Of a stretch of 31,266 bases of DNA, positions 1 to 8,507 are shown piece after piece; the stretch's first letter is position 1; each line of letters begins with the position of its first letter. The notes beneath the pieces were generated by a model, which saw only the letters and a list, made by a program, of their open reading frames with translations, had not been told where the DNA came from and did no database searches. Made by a program: the position numbers and the translations under genes. Origin of the DNA: Methyloglobulus sp. (GTDB taxonomy: Bacteria; Pseudomonadota; Gammaproteobacteria; Methylococcales; Methylomonadaceae). The DNA lies in the NCBI GenBank assembly GCA_013140405.1, contig JABFSV010000420.1, forward strand, positions 1-31,266. Direction: 5' to 3'.

Positions 1-1041
1 ATACTATACACACCGATGCACACGCCTGATTCAGGTGGCTTCCAGTTCCCGTATCAAATCCCCCAATCCATGCTGGATTTATGGAGCACCCAGTTCGTTG
101 GCCAAGACCCGTGGACCAATAGTGCGGTAGCTCGTGGATTGGCAGTTGAAGGCAATGTGCTACTAGGGCAAGACCTGGTACCGCAAGAGGAATTGGTTTT
201 AACGCACTACTATCAGGACTTTCTGGCAAGGTTCGATACCGCCCACTTGTTAACTAGCGTGGTATTCGGCTTCGGCCCTAACCAAATTACGGTGATCTGT
301 TCTTTTGTCCGCCGAATAAACGATGTTCCATTTTCACAAGAGCAAAAAGAAAAGCTTACCTTGCTACTACCGCACCTCTCTCGTGCCTTGGGAGTGATGT
401 TTCGTTTGCGGAATGCCGAGTTCAAAGTTGCAACCAGTTTGGCAGCGCTTGATAGGCTAAATAATGGCGTGCTGCTAATAGGTGCGGAGGGCGAGGTTAC
501 TTTTGCCAACAAAGCCGCACTGAGCATACTTAAACAACAGGATGGGCTACGACTGCAACAGCTTCAAGGCAAGCGTAACCTAGCTGAACTGTTTTCTATG
601 CATGATACGACACAGCATACATTGACTGCCGCAATTCATGAAGTTATATCGCCAGATATACTGACTACCCAACATTTCTCCCGTGCGGTATGTGTGCCTC
701 GCCCTTCTGGGCTTGCACCTTATACATTGAACTTTTCTTCTCTACCTTTAAGCAACGAATTTGGGCTGGAGGACGAAACTCCGCATGCGATAGCGTTTCT
801 CACCGATGGTGCTGCATCGGTGCAAGTAGATATAGAATTGCTTAAATCTTTCTACGGCCTTACTCAGGCTGAAGCTCAGCTTGCAGCAGTAATGGTAGAT
901 TGCAGTTCACTAGGAGAGATTGCAGAACAAACCAATGTGAGTGTCAATACCATCAAAACCCAACTCGGCCAAATTTACGCTAAAACCAATACAAACAGCC
1001 GTATCAAGTTAGTTAGGCTACTGATGTCTCTCGCAACGTAG
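1..1041 (+). CDS. LuxR-family HTH transcriptional regulator (5' end outside window)
   Basis: The last 60 or so residues form a LuxR/GerE-type helix-turn-helix (LTQAEAQLAAVM, then SVNTIKTQLGQIYAKT), so the product probably binds DNA and controls transcription. A PAS-like stretch precedes it (LDRLNNGVLLIGAEGEVTFA, about residues 149-168 counted from the ATG at 16). The frame is open back to base 1 and the ATG at 16 has no convincing Shine-Dalgarno. In related regulators this region lies some way inside the protein, so the true start is probably upstream. The family assignment is clear. The ligand and target genes are unknown; the exported-protein block starting 379 bases downstream on the same strand is one possible target, by position only. 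Confidence 0.85.
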   Translation: MLYTPMHTPDSGGFQFPYQIPQSMLDLWSTQFVGQDPWTNSAVARGLAVEGNVLLGQDLVPQEELVLTHYYQDFLARFDTAHLLTSVVFGFGPNQITVICSFVRRINDVPFSQEQKEKLTLLLPHLSRALGVMFRLRNAEFKVATSLAALDRLNNGVLLIGAEGEVTFANKAALSILKQQDGLRLQQLQGKRNLAELFSMHDTTQHTLTAAIHEVISPDILTTQHFSRAVCVPRPSGLAPYTLNFSSLPLSNEFGLEDETPHAIAFLTDGAASVQVDIELLKSFYGLTQAEAQLAAVMVDCSSLGEIAEQTNVSVNTIKTQLGQIYAKTNTNSRIKLVRLLMSLAT

Positions 1042-1419
1042 CCACGAAATAAGCGAATTCTATCCAAGTAAACTCTACTACCTCGCGCTCACCGCAGTAT
1101 TAAATAACATTGCTAAGCTGTGTCAGTTCAATTTGCACGAATTTATTCATATTTTTTGTTTATTATTATGTGATTAAATAATTGTAAATAAATTGTTACA
1201 TCTCACCTGTTCGGATGATGACAATGGGTTAGAAAAAGCGAATGATCTGTAACAGAACGTAAAAGTGAATTGTAAAATCGATCTCTAACCCAACAGAATC
1301 GCATGAAATTAGAACAATTCTGGCTTAAATTGTATTAGAGGTGGATTCTAGTAGCATGAGTATTGAACAAAGAATTCGCTGAGTAGTTTAGAAAAGTTAA
1401 TAAAATTTAGGGTATAAAA
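1042..1419. other. AT-rich intergenic region with interlocking inverted repeats
   Basis: This gap holds no credible gene. Two perfect inverted repeats interlock: TGTTACA (1194-1200) with TGTAACA (1249-1255), and TGGGTTAGA (1225-1233) with TCTAACCCA (1284-1292). The order A-B-A'-B' is that of an RNA pseudoknot, but they could equally be protein-binding sites ahead of the exported-protein block. I could not choose a sigma-70 promoter with confidence. Confidence 0.35.
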
Positions 1420-2112
1420 ATGATGATAAAAAGTATCTTGTTAAGCATTTCTATAATGCTATTGCTCACTGGTTGTCCATCCATGGCTTGGAAACCAGCA
1501 CCACCACAACGTGAGATTTTAGAGGGACTAGCCAATCAGAACCAAATTAAAATCTCACGCAATAAAATCACTGGAGCTTCCAAATTAAAATTGGCTATTA
1601 TTAGCTCAGCAAACGTTCAACCGCAAATTCAAGCATATGGAGAAAATGTCAACCAGTACAAAGGTCTGATTTCCCATTACAGCAGTGACGCAGAAAAGTT
1701 AAATGCGGATGCAGATATTGTTTTTTCAGACAAGCTTTATCTTCAAGCCATCATAAGTTCACTTAAATCAAGGTTTAGTGAAACCTTTTACGCCAATGAC
1801 TTAGCAAGTGCTTTTGCAAAAGGGGCTGACTATGCAGCAGTACTTGATATTCGTTTAGAAATGATAGATTTATCAAATAAATATTACCCTGGTCCAATGA
1901 TGGAGGATGATATAGCTAATATTCGCACTTTATTTATTAGTAAAAACTTAGAAGGTGGACCCGATGTAGTGGTAAATAATAGAATTAAAGATGTAACCGA
2001 AGGAAAAGGACCTGAAGCTAATATTCGTTACACTCTAAATCGCATGAAAAATGTCCGCCTAAAAAGCCTAAAAGACTTTGAAGCTGAACTTTCGAAAGTA
2101 GTTATTAAGTGA
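1420..2112 (+). CDS. Putative exported lipoprotein, unknown function
   Basis: The 230-aa product starts with a lipoprotein signal peptide: a hydrophobic run, then LLTGC with the acylatable Cys at about residue 19. No Asp sits at +2, so outer-membrane sorting is possible. The rest is a soluble, charged protein of about 210 residues that I do not recognise. The middle (ADIVFSDKLYLQAIISSLKS) has the flavour of periplasmic domains that assemble on the outer membrane, but no family can be claimed. The SD is weak (AGGG, about 9 bases before the ATG). It is the first gene of a run of eight exported-protein genes and ends 18 bases before the next one, so it is probably co-transcribed. Confidence 0.75.
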   Translation: MMIKSILLSISIMLLLTGCPSMAWKPAPPQREILEGLANQNQIKISRNKITGASKLKLAIISSANVQPQIQAYGENVNQYKGLISHYSSDAEKLNADADIVFSDKLYLQAIISSLKSRFSETFYANDLASAFAKGADYAAVLDIRLEMIDLSNKYYPGPMMEDDIANIRTLFISKNLEGGPDVVVNNRIKDVTEGKGPEANIRYTLNRMKNVRLKSLKDFEAELSKVVIK

Positions 2113-2130
2113 CCTAAGATAGGTGAAATC

Positions 2131-3639
2131 ATGTCTTATCTAAATAGATTTGCTATTTGCCTACTGCTCGCAATTTCCCTGCAAGCAGTAGCCGATACTA
2201 AAAATTTAGATTCAGCATTGTCTGAAAGAACACAACTTGAGTTTTGTGCCACCTATGCACCATGTGCCATCGCAGTTGGCATTATGGATACATCTTCTGC
2301 CTCACTTAGTTATGTTGATAAGATCAAAGCCTACTTTTCTACATTTGGCAACAAACCTGTTAAAAGTGAAGCGGAATTTAAAGCATATTTAACAGGCCTA
2401 AATCCCTCACAACGACAAACCTATGTAAATAAATGCCTTGATGTGCGTGGCACTAATATGCGCGACTATTGTGAGAAAGAATACCTTACTGAATCAGAAC
2501 TAAGAAAACTTGAACTCAGTCGAATTAAATCTACGGCTCAAACTGAACTGGAAGTCATTGAAGAAGAAAAGATAAAATTAGAAGCTTTAGACAGCAAGCT
2601 TTATGACGAATTAAGCAGTGCCTGCCCAAGCCCTAATGCTTTATGTTATGTCAGTAGTATAGATGATGGCTTGGTAAGATTAAACCATAGAATTGAACAA
2701 CTGAACAGCAATCCATTGTTCAGACAGAAATTTGGTCAATTTGTATCAAAGGCCATAAACAGAAAACTGATAGGATATGAGTTATATAATGGTAGGCACT
2801 GGAGCACACGAGCAATTCCTGTCAAACAAGCAGAAAATGCTTGGGATAATTTACCAAGCCGACAACCAAGCACAACAGAAAATAAAAACTTACAAGCATT
2901 GGTTGAAAGCAATAACACAGCAAATGCCAACAATCCTTACGCAGGCGTCAGCGACCAACTTAACCAAGAAACCATCGATAAAAAAGCCAAATCATATGCG
3001 CTTACAAGCGGGGTTATTTTTGGGGCAATAGATGTGGTAAATACTGGAGTAGCTGTGGCAGCTATAAATCGCGGACAAAAAATTGAGCAAGAAGCTGAAA
3101 GGCAAAGGCAGGTTGCTCAGCAGCGCGCACAAGCGGAACGGCAACGCATAGAAAATACAAACAATCAAGCACGCGAGCAAAACAATCAACAAAATTCTAA
3201 CCAAAGTCAAGATGCTGGGGCTGCAACTGAAAATCATCAAAACGACGATCAAAATCCATCCGACATCGCTCGACAGGGTGACCAGATAGATGAATTCCAA
3301 GCACAGGAAATTCGTAGAGCTAAACTTAATGCACATCACCCTGAGGGTTTGGCAAACAACTGTGTTTCTTTAGACAAAAATAGAAGGTTAAAAAATATTT
3401 GTAGCTACAAAGTGAACTTAAGTTTTTGTAATGTTAGTTCGAACTCACAAGTTATCAGACACGACTGCGAAATTCCTTATTTGACTCAAATAGACTTGAG
3501 TCCTGGGCAGGTGTATTCGGATAGTATGAGAGATGCAAAAGCGACATATTGGTTTGCTTGTAAAGAAGGTTATTTTAGTGGGCCATATGCTAAATATGTA
3601 TCAGGTTCAGGTGTTCAAGGTAAATGTACGGGTAGATAA
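2131..3639 (+). CDS. Exported protein with Q/N-rich coiled coil and C-terminal six-Cys domain
   Basis: The 502-aa product has an N-terminal signal peptide (cleavage likely after LQAVA, near residue 21), an unrecognised region with several Cys pairs, and a hydrophobic segment at about 288-312 (SGVIFGAIDVVNTGVAVAAI). A Gln/Asn/Arg-rich probable coiled coil follows (about 315-375), then a compact C-terminal domain with six cysteines at about 411, 424, 433, 446, 477 and 499. The spacing is C-x12-C-x8-C-x12-C-x30-C-x21-C and includes WFACK. The same domain ends the gene at 5762-6964, so it is a real module, probably disulfide-bonded in the periplasm or outside. The start is supported by AGGTG about 9 bases before the ATG. 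Function unknown; a surface protein or secreted effector are guesses. Confidence 0.75.
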   Translation: MSYLNRFAICLLLAISLQAVADTKNLDSALSERTQLEFCATYAPCAIAVGIMDTSSASLSYVDKIKAYFSTFGNKPVKSEAEFKAYLTGLNPSQRQTYVNKCLDVRGTNMRDYCEKEYLTESELRKLELSRIKSTAQTELEVIEEEKIKLEALDSKLYDELSSACPSPNALCYVSSIDDGLVRLNHRIEQLNSNPLFRQKFGQFVSKAINRKLIGYELYNGRHWSTRAIPVKQAENAWDNLPSRQPSTTENKNLQALVESNNTANANNPYAGVSDQLNQETIDKKAKSYALTSGVIFGAIDVVNTGVAVAAINRGQKIEQEAERQRQVAQQRAQAERQRIENTNNQAREQNNQQNSNQSQDAGAATENHQNDDQNPSDIARQGDQIDEFQAQEIRRAKLNAHHPEGLANNCVSLDKNRRLKNICSYKVNLSFCNVSSNSQVIRHDCEIPYLTQIDLSPGQVYSDSMRDAKATYWFACKEGYFSGPYAKYVSGSGVQGKCTGR

Positions 3640-3741
3640 TAAATCAATGTGGTCTGCAACTGTTGTTAAAGTAAGCGCGTGCAAATAATTATTATAATCA
3701 GGACGTTTGGCAGGTTTTGACTACTCAAAATAGGTGGAATT

Positions 3742-3771
3742 ATGACTGAACATAGCGTGGTATTCGTATGA
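3742..3771 (+). other. Possible 9-codon leader ORF coupled to the next gene
   Basis: A short frame encoding MTEHSVVFV follows AGGTGG with good spacing, a better ribosome site than any directly before the next gene. Its stop overlaps the start codon of the 3768 gene as ATGA. This looks like translational coupling, but a frame this short can arise by chance. Confidence 0.25.
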
Positions 3772-4607
3772 GAGAAATAAGAATCATTGTATTAACTCTA
3801 CTTTTTGCTCCTTGTATTAGTTTAGCTGAGGAGTGCAGTGCTATTGAGCAAAAGATAAAAAACCTAGACTACACTAAGTCTTCTGAGGTTATAGCTAAAG
3901 GTAACACATCTTTCTCTAGTCTTTATAATGAATGTGATAATAAAAATACTTTTCTTGGTGGTTTGCTACCTGCGTTTAAAGGAATCCCAATGAAATGCAC
4001 AACGGATAAAAATAATGTTAAGAGAGTTGTTCAATTTCAAGACAAAACAGTGCTTTTTGAAGCAAAGGCTGCGGTTGATGCAGATGGATCGCCAGTTTCA
4101 TGTGGCTCAAATAGAAGCAAAACAGACCAATGTGAAACTTGGTTGACCTATGATTCCGTCAGTTCAAAAAAGTATATTGATTCTGAACAAGTACCATTTG
4201 TTGTTATTCCCTCTGCAAGTCCGATATTTGATAAGAAAAACTCCTTATCCAATGTATCTTTTATGCGGTCAACCGGAATAGGTAAAGGTGATTTAGCTGT
4301 TGCGATATATAGGGGAAATTGTTCATTCGGAATAGTTGGAGATTTAGGGCCATATTTTCGTTTGGGTGAAATGTCTATAGCATCTCACTCAGAATTGAAG
4401 AACCCTCAATGTATAGACAATGAAAAACCATGTAAGAGATTAGTTGCTGGAGGTGGAGGTAGGGGAATACCTTCAAGTGTCACGTATATAATTTTTCCTG
4501 GAACAAGACCAAAACCATTAACAGCGGAAAATATAATTGAAGTGAGTGCAAAAGATGCAAAAGAGTCGATTAAGAAATTTATTACTGAGAATAGCAAACA
4601 CCAATAA
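3768..4607 (+). CDS. Exported GH75 (chitosanase)-like protein
   Basis: The 279-aa product has a signal peptide (cleavage likely after SLA, residue 20). The rest shows the layout of glycoside hydrolase family 75: DADGSP with CGSN near 104-114, a VPFVVIP strand near 142-148, GKGDLAVAIY at 172-181, and GIVGDLGPYFRLGE (188-201). The acidic pair there, Asp192 and Glu201, sits where that family carries its catalytic acids. GH75 enzymes cleave chitosan; bacterial relatives may act on other amino-sugar polymers, and activity is unproven here. Cysteines at 76, 112, 122, 185, 215 and 222 fit an exported disulfide-bonded protein. It is in a run of exported proteins, five bases separating nothing obvious from the leader ORF that overlaps its start. 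The family call rests on motif memory, not a search. Confidence 0.6.
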   Translation: MREIRIIVLTLLFAPCISLAEECSAIEQKIKNLDYTKSSEVIAKGNTSFSSLYNECDNKNTFLGGLLPAFKGIPMKCTTDKNNVKRVVQFQDKTVLFEAKAAVDADGSPVSCGSNRSKTDQCETWLTYDSVSSKKYIDSEQVPFVVIPSASPIFDKKNSLSNVSFMRSTGIGKGDLAVAIYRGNCSFGIVGDLGPYFRLGEMSIASHSELKNPQCIDNEKPCKRLVAGGGGRGIPSSVTYIIFPGTRPKPLTAENIIEVSAKDAKESIKKFITENSKHQ

Positions 4608-4720
4608 ATTACAGTAATCGCAAATATGTTCATAACATTTTCAAAATTAAGTTAGTCAATTATCGAACTTCGTAATTTAAACATTCAGAATTTTTTGAAT
4701 TTATATTTAGGGGTAAGAAG

Positions 4721-5134
4721 ATGCAAATAATTAAAATTGGCTGTTTTTTTGCATTATTTTTTGTTTCCATCCAATCAGTAAGAGCGGAGTGGATATGGGA
4801 TGATAAACCCGATTTAAAAAATAAATTTGAAAGAACTGTTCAGGAAAATATTAGTAATAAATGCAATTCAGACAATTTGTTTGGTTACCAAGATGCTTAT
4901 CCAATTGAGGAGAATGAAATTGCCTATGAAATAGTAGTGAATCTTTCAAAATCTTGTTTTGTAAGCTTAGAGAAAAAGTTGAATTATTTAAAAAGTATAG
5001 AAAAACTTCTAGTAGGCGCGAAAAAACCGACCAAATTGCTTGCAAAATTTAGCGCTGATCAAGGTCCAACACTAGTATTTTATTCTGCTGCTACAGAACG
5101 AGACTTAGGTGAGGTTAATAAATTACATAGATAA
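4721..5134 (+). CDS. Small exported protein, unknown function
   Basis: The 137-aa product has a clear signal peptide (lysine, hydrophobic core, VRA cleavage site near residue 22). The mature part is about 115 residues with two cysteines (about 48 and 78) that could pair. The ATG is preceded by AGGGG. It lies between the GH75-like gene and the cysteine-peptidase gene, 38 bases before the latter. The size and position would suit an inhibitor or partner of a neighbouring enzyme, as in lysozyme-inhibitor or peptidase-inhibitor pairs, but nothing in the sequence proves this. No family recognised. Confidence 0.65.
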   Translation: MQIIKIGCFFALFFVSIQSVRAEWIWDDKPDLKNKFERTVQENISNKCNSDNLFGYQDAYPIEENEIAYEIVVNLSKSCFVSLEKKLNYLKSIEKLLVGAKKPTKLLAKFSADQGPTLVFYSAATERDLGEVNKLHR

Positions 5135-5172
5135 CTTAATTCAATTTTTGAGTAGAATTCAGAGAAATAACC

Positions 5173-5649
5173 ATGAAAAAGCTAATTGTAATTTGTCTTT
5201 TTTGCATTACCACGCATGCTTTTGCTATCGAACAGCAAAGAGCAACGAATTGGTGTTGGGCAGCTAGTGTGCAAGATGTTATAGCGCAAGTTGGTATCTT
5301 CGAGCCACAAGAGATGGTTTCAATGCGCCTTACAGGGTGGCTGCAAAATCGTCCAGCTTACATAAATGAAGTTGTTGGTTTAGTGCAATCATATGGATTA
5401 AGGGCTTGGCAGGCGGGTTATCCTGGTAGCCCTCAGCAGCTATATAGCACTCTGACTTCAGGATGGAAAATCATTGCTTTTGTACGGCCATTTAATGGCC
5501 CTGTAGGACACTACATTGTGTTAGAAGGAATTGATTCAAATGGCAATGTAATTGTAGCGGATCCAGCTTCTGGGATAACAGCGCCGTACACACTACAGCA
5601 GATTTATTACGCTTGGAGATGGGGAGACTCAGTCATTGTTGGCAGATGA
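5173..5649 (+). CDS. Exported papain-like cysteine peptidase (C39/C70-like)
   Basis: The 158-aa product has a signal peptide (cleavage after AFA, residue 18) and then almost only a catalytic domain. NWCWAAS holds the likely nucleophile Cys28, GHYIVLEG the likely base His113, and VADPASG Asp130 as the third residue. This C...H...D order with WCWAAS is typical of papain-like peptidases of the C39_2/C70 (AvrRpt2-like) groups. The mature enzyme would be only about 140 residues with no prodomain, a minimal form. It probably acts in the periplasm or outside the cell, on unknown proteins or peptides. Weak SD (AGAGAAAT). Alternatives are a bacteriocin-processing peptidase or a transglutaminase-like variant. 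Confidence 0.75.
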   Translation: MKKLIVICLFCITTHAFAIEQQRATNWCWAASVQDVIAQVGIFEPQEMVSMRLTGWLQNRPAYINEVVGLVQSYGLRAWQAGYPGSPQQLYSTLTSGWKIIAFVRPFNGPVGHYIVLEGIDSNGNVIVADPASGITAPYTLQQIYYAWRWGDSVIVGR

Positions 5650-5761
5650 TGACTCATATCATATTTATGACTGACAATTAAACCGTTTAATAAAGTTGGA
5701 TATTGAAATTATAAGATATGGTTTTTTAGCATTAATGGATTGTTTTTAATTTGGGGGTAGT

Positions 5762-6964
5762 ATGAAATTTAATAAACCAATAATAATGTTTGTGTTGACC
5801 TTATTTAGTCATCTTGCTTTTGCAATAGACTACATACCATCGCCAAAGCTCGGCATAAAGCTACCTAACAAAGGTGGGGTAGAAGACTTTGGTGTGCAGA
5901 GACCTTCATCTTGTGACCCATCATTGAGTTACGTAAAGCCTATTTTCAGAAAATACTCAGCTATTACAAGTGTAGCCACTGAAAAAGAAGAATGGATTAG
6001 TGCAATGGGCCCCAGAATTGCTAAAGACATTAAGACTATGGATAGCAATACTGTTATGGGATTTATGCGATCCAATGAAGAAAATTCAAGAACCACATGG
6101 TATACAAACACCCTACATACTGCGGAGCAATATACAAAAATTGTTGCTGGCAACCGCAGCCCTGAAGATATATTACAAGGCATTAGGCAAGGTGATCCTG
6201 AGTTTCCAAAAAATTGTTCAGAGAATGCTATGAAAAATATGGGTGGATCTCAGTCTATCGCTTGTGCAGCAACTGGGCAATTAATGGAGGTGCTTGCAAA
6301 CACAGAACTGTTTCACTTAGTCGTATGCTTGGCAGAAGGTCGCAATACAAATACGCAATTTCCAGTTGGAGCATCTTTGGGTATTACTTCATCGAACAAC
6401 ACTTCACGCTCAAGTGATGTGACAACGACAAATTCAAATGGCAACTCTGAAAATAACCAATTTTCTAGTAACAACAGTACAAATAACACCAAACCACTCA
6501 CCAAAGCTGAACTAAAAGCCCAGAAAGCAGCGCAACGAGCGCAGCAAGATGAGCAGCAGGCACAGCAAGCAACACAAGCTGCGCAAGATCATCAAACCAA
6601 AGCGAATCAAAAACGTCAAGGTAAACGCAGAAGACACGAGCCAGAAAACGAAGCGCATAACTGCATTAAGCCTGATTTTGGCGGTTTGTATGGCGGAATG
6701 GAAAACACCTGTAACTTTAAAGTTTGGTACACCTACTGCGGTTATCGTCCTACTGAAAACTCATGGCTTACAGGCATGAATTGCGAGAAACAAAGCTTTG
6801 GGTCGGATATAGTAGGCCCTGGTAAGCAAGATGCTGCGCATACCAAAGGCGTTGAAAAACTTTTTTGGTTTGCCTGCAAAGACCCCGCATGGCCAGTAGA
6901 TGTTGAGTTTGTAGATGGCGATATTAAAGGTCGTTGTCATACCGTTGGCGGTGGGAGTGATTAG
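5762..6964 (+). CDS. Exported protein with Ala/Gln-rich linker and C-terminal six-Cys domain
   Basis: The 400-aa product has a signal peptide (cleavage after AFA near residue 21) and an unrecognised N-terminal domain (about 25-200). A Ser/Asn-rich stretch then runs into a long Ala/Gln/Lys linker (about 245-290, probably helical). The C-terminal domain has six cysteines at about 301, 317, 326, 341, 372 and 392 (C-x15-C-x8-C-x14-C-x30-C-x19-C, with WFACK). The x8 and x30 gaps and the WFACK motif match the gene at 2131-3639 exactly, while the N-terminal parts differ. This looks like one anchor or delivery domain carried by different payloads. The SD is GGGGGT, 4-5 bases before the ATG. The next gene starts two bases after its stop. 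Confidence 0.75.
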   Translation: MKFNKPIIMFVLTLFSHLAFAIDYIPSPKLGIKLPNKGGVEDFGVQRPSSCDPSLSYVKPIFRKYSAITSVATEKEEWISAMGPRIAKDIKTMDSNTVMGFMRSNEENSRTTWYTNTLHTAEQYTKIVAGNRSPEDILQGIRQGDPEFPKNCSENAMKNMGGSQSIACAATGQLMEVLANTELFHLVVCLAEGRNTNTQFPVGASLGITSSNNTSRSSDVTTTNSNGNSENNQFSSNNSTNNTKPLTKAELKAQKAAQRAQQDEQQAQQATQAAQDHQTKANQKRQGKRRRHEPENEAHNCIKPDFGGLYGGMENTCNFKVWYTYCGYRPTENSWLTGMNCEKQSFGSDIVGPGKQDAAHTKGVEKLFWFACKDPAWPVDVEFVDGDIKGRCHTVGGGSD

Positions 6965-6965
6965 T

Positions 6966-7760
6966 ATGCGGAAGATGATTCTATTTTTCTCTGCCTTGCT
7001 ATTGGCTGCTACTGCAAGTTTTGCTTTTGCGGCAAATTGTGACGCTATGAATGGTGCTTGGAAAGCTTCTAAACTTCCACGCTATAATGCGCCTGATGTC
7101 ATAGACGTGGCTAAAGGGTTGTACTCCCCAGCTAATGACAGAGGTGGAGCGAATGTTAGCCCATTTTCATACAAATGCATAGGAGAAAATTTATTCCAAT
7201 TTGACGGATCAATGACGCGTCAATACACGCTTTCAGCAGACGGGATGAGGGCAAAATCGGTTTTTAAAAATCCGAATTCAGGTTTTACCATGGTTGAAGA
7301 CGATATGGTAAAGATAACAGCAGACTATAGTTATAAAGAACCGCCTAAAACCAAGAAGAAATTTGCAATATATTCAAAACAAGGTTGTTATTTTAAATTG
7401 CTAGAAAGTAACTCCGACACTTTAGACAACATCACTCTTGAAGATGCTAAATGTGTAAATGACTCTATCAACGGTACAGTTACCGTAAAAATGAATAGCA
7501 CTGTAGGTGGCAGCCTTGAATGGATAAAATTTAATGGCTTCATGATCAATGGAGTTTTTGACGGTCCTGCTACCCGACAATTTAAATTTGTAGGAAGTAG
7601 TGGTGATTCGCCTAAGCCTATAGAGTTTAAAGGAGGGTGTGTTTATATTGAGGAATGCGATCCTATTGATTTATCACAATACAAAATTGACGACCCTCTG
7701 GCATTTGGTGTGAGTGCAAGCCCACGTGTTGTTAAGGCTAAAGCTAAGAAGAAAAAGTAA
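6966..7760 (+). CDS. Exported protein with basic C-terminal tail, unknown function
   Basis: I chose the ATG at 6966 rather than an in-frame start 51 bases upstream, because it gives a clean signal peptide (MRKMILFFSALLL, cleavage after AFA near residue 23), does not overlap the previous gene, and has GGGAG at suitable distance. The 264-aa product has a middle of unknown family, probably beta-rich, with several cysteines. It ends in GVSASPRVVKAKAKKKK, a tail repeated almost exactly at the end of the next gene. A lysine-rich tail on an exported protein could bind nucleic acid, peptidoglycan or lipopolysaccharide; that is inference only. Confidence 0.7.
   Translation: MRKMILFFSALLLAATASFAFAANCDAMNGAWKASKLPRYNAPDVIDVAKGLYSPANDRGGANVSPFSYKCIGENLFQFDGSMTRQYTLSADGMRAKSVFKNPNSGFTMVEDDMVKITADYSYKEPPKTKKKFAIYSKQGCYFKLLESNSDTLDNITLEDAKCVNDSINGTVTVKMNSTVGGSLEWIKFNGFMINGVFDGPATRQFKFVGSSGDSPKPIEFKGGCVYIEECDPIDLSQYKIDDPLAFGVSASPRVVKAKAKKKK
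7713..7757 (+). repeat. Tail repeat, copy 1
   Basis: This stretch encodes SASPRVVKAKAKKK and matches 8360-8404 at about 39 of 44 bases, with the reading frame kept. It forms the 3' end of the 6966 gene, as copy 2 forms the 3' end of the next gene. Confidence 0.75.
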
Positions 7761-7819
7761 TTTAAACTTTGAAAATTATTGGAGTCAGCCCATTATTTAG
7801 AGTGAGCTGGGTAAGTGAT

Positions 7820-8410
7820 ATGAAAAACCTAATTAAATTATTGCTCATTATGAGTTTAGGCATTTATAGCGGCCTATCATTCTCTGCTTTAACAACACAA
7901 GAATTGATTAATCTCGAAAAGGCTGCAGAAACAGGAGATTCTAATGCTTTGCAAACGCTTAAAGCTAAAGCAGATGGTGGTGATGCAGAGGCCCAGTATC
8001 AGTTTGGAAATTTTATGTTTTTTAAGGCCCTTGAAGAACTTAGGCGTGTAGGAGATGGTAAGGAAATGGTCAAAAAGCAGTTCGAATGGCATCTTAAAGC
8101 TGCAGAGCAAGGTCATCAACTTGCTCAGTGTCAAATTGGGAGGTCATATAAGGATGGTTTTGGTGTAACACAGGATGTTACTAAAGCGATCAGCTGGGTT
8201 CAAAAATCGGCAGATCAGGGAAGTGCTTGTGGAAAACGATTATTGGGCGAACTGGGTGTTAAAACTAACTCATCCACAAACAGTAACAACCTAACAGCTG
8301 GCAATGGCAATAATACGGTTTCTTTAAATGAACCTGACGACCCCCAAGTGCTAGGTGCTAGTGCAAGCCCACGTTCTGCTAAGGCTAAAGGTAAGAAGAA
8401 AAGTAACTAA
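7820..8410 (+). CDS. Exported Sel1-repeat protein with basic C-terminal tail
   Basis: I chose the ATG at 7820, because translation from there begins with a signal peptide (MKNLIKLLLIMSLGI, cleavage near SFS-A); a longer frame from a TTG at 7769 would bury it. The 196-aa product contains Sel1-type helical repeats in the middle: AEAQYQFGNFMF, then HLKAAEQGHQLAQCQIGRSY with DGFGVTQDVTKAISWVQKSA. Sel1 repeats make alpha-solenoid scaffolds for protein-protein contact. An Asn-rich linker leads to GASASPRSAKAKGKKKSN, the tail shared with the gene before. It is the last gene of the exported block, closed by a terminator. A binding partner among the neighbours is plausible but not shown. Confidence 0.75.
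   Translation: MKNLIKLLLIMSLGIYSGLSFSALTTQELINLEKAAETGDSNALQTLKAKADGGDAEAQYQFGNFMFFKALEELRRVGDGKEMVKKQFEWHLKAAEQGHQLAQCQIGRSYKDGFGVTQDVTKAISWVQKSADQGSACGKRLLGELGVKTNSSTNSNNLTAGNGNNTVSLNEPDDPQVLGASASPRSAKAKGKKKSN
8360..8404 (+). repeat. Tail repeat, copy 2
   Basis: This stretch encodes SASPRSAKAKGKKKS and is the partner of the copy at 7713-7757. The flanking coding sequences are unrelated (Sel1 repeats here, an unknown fold there), so only the tail has been duplicated or exchanged. Confidence 0.75.
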
Positions 8411-8430
8411 AGCTCGTGTTGGGGCTTTTT
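8409..8430 (+). terminator. Rho-independent terminator of the exported-protein block
   Basis: AAAGCTC and GGGCTTT form a seven-pair stem (one G-T wobble) around a six-base loop, followed by a T-rich tract. It overlaps the stop of the Sel1 gene and is well placed to end the 1420-8410 transcript. Confidence 0.6.
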
Positions 8431-8507
8431 GTTTTGCGATAAGAAACCTTCGAATTGTAGTTCCCATTAATACCAATATGATGCGCATTAGAATATTTTA
8501 TCTAAAA

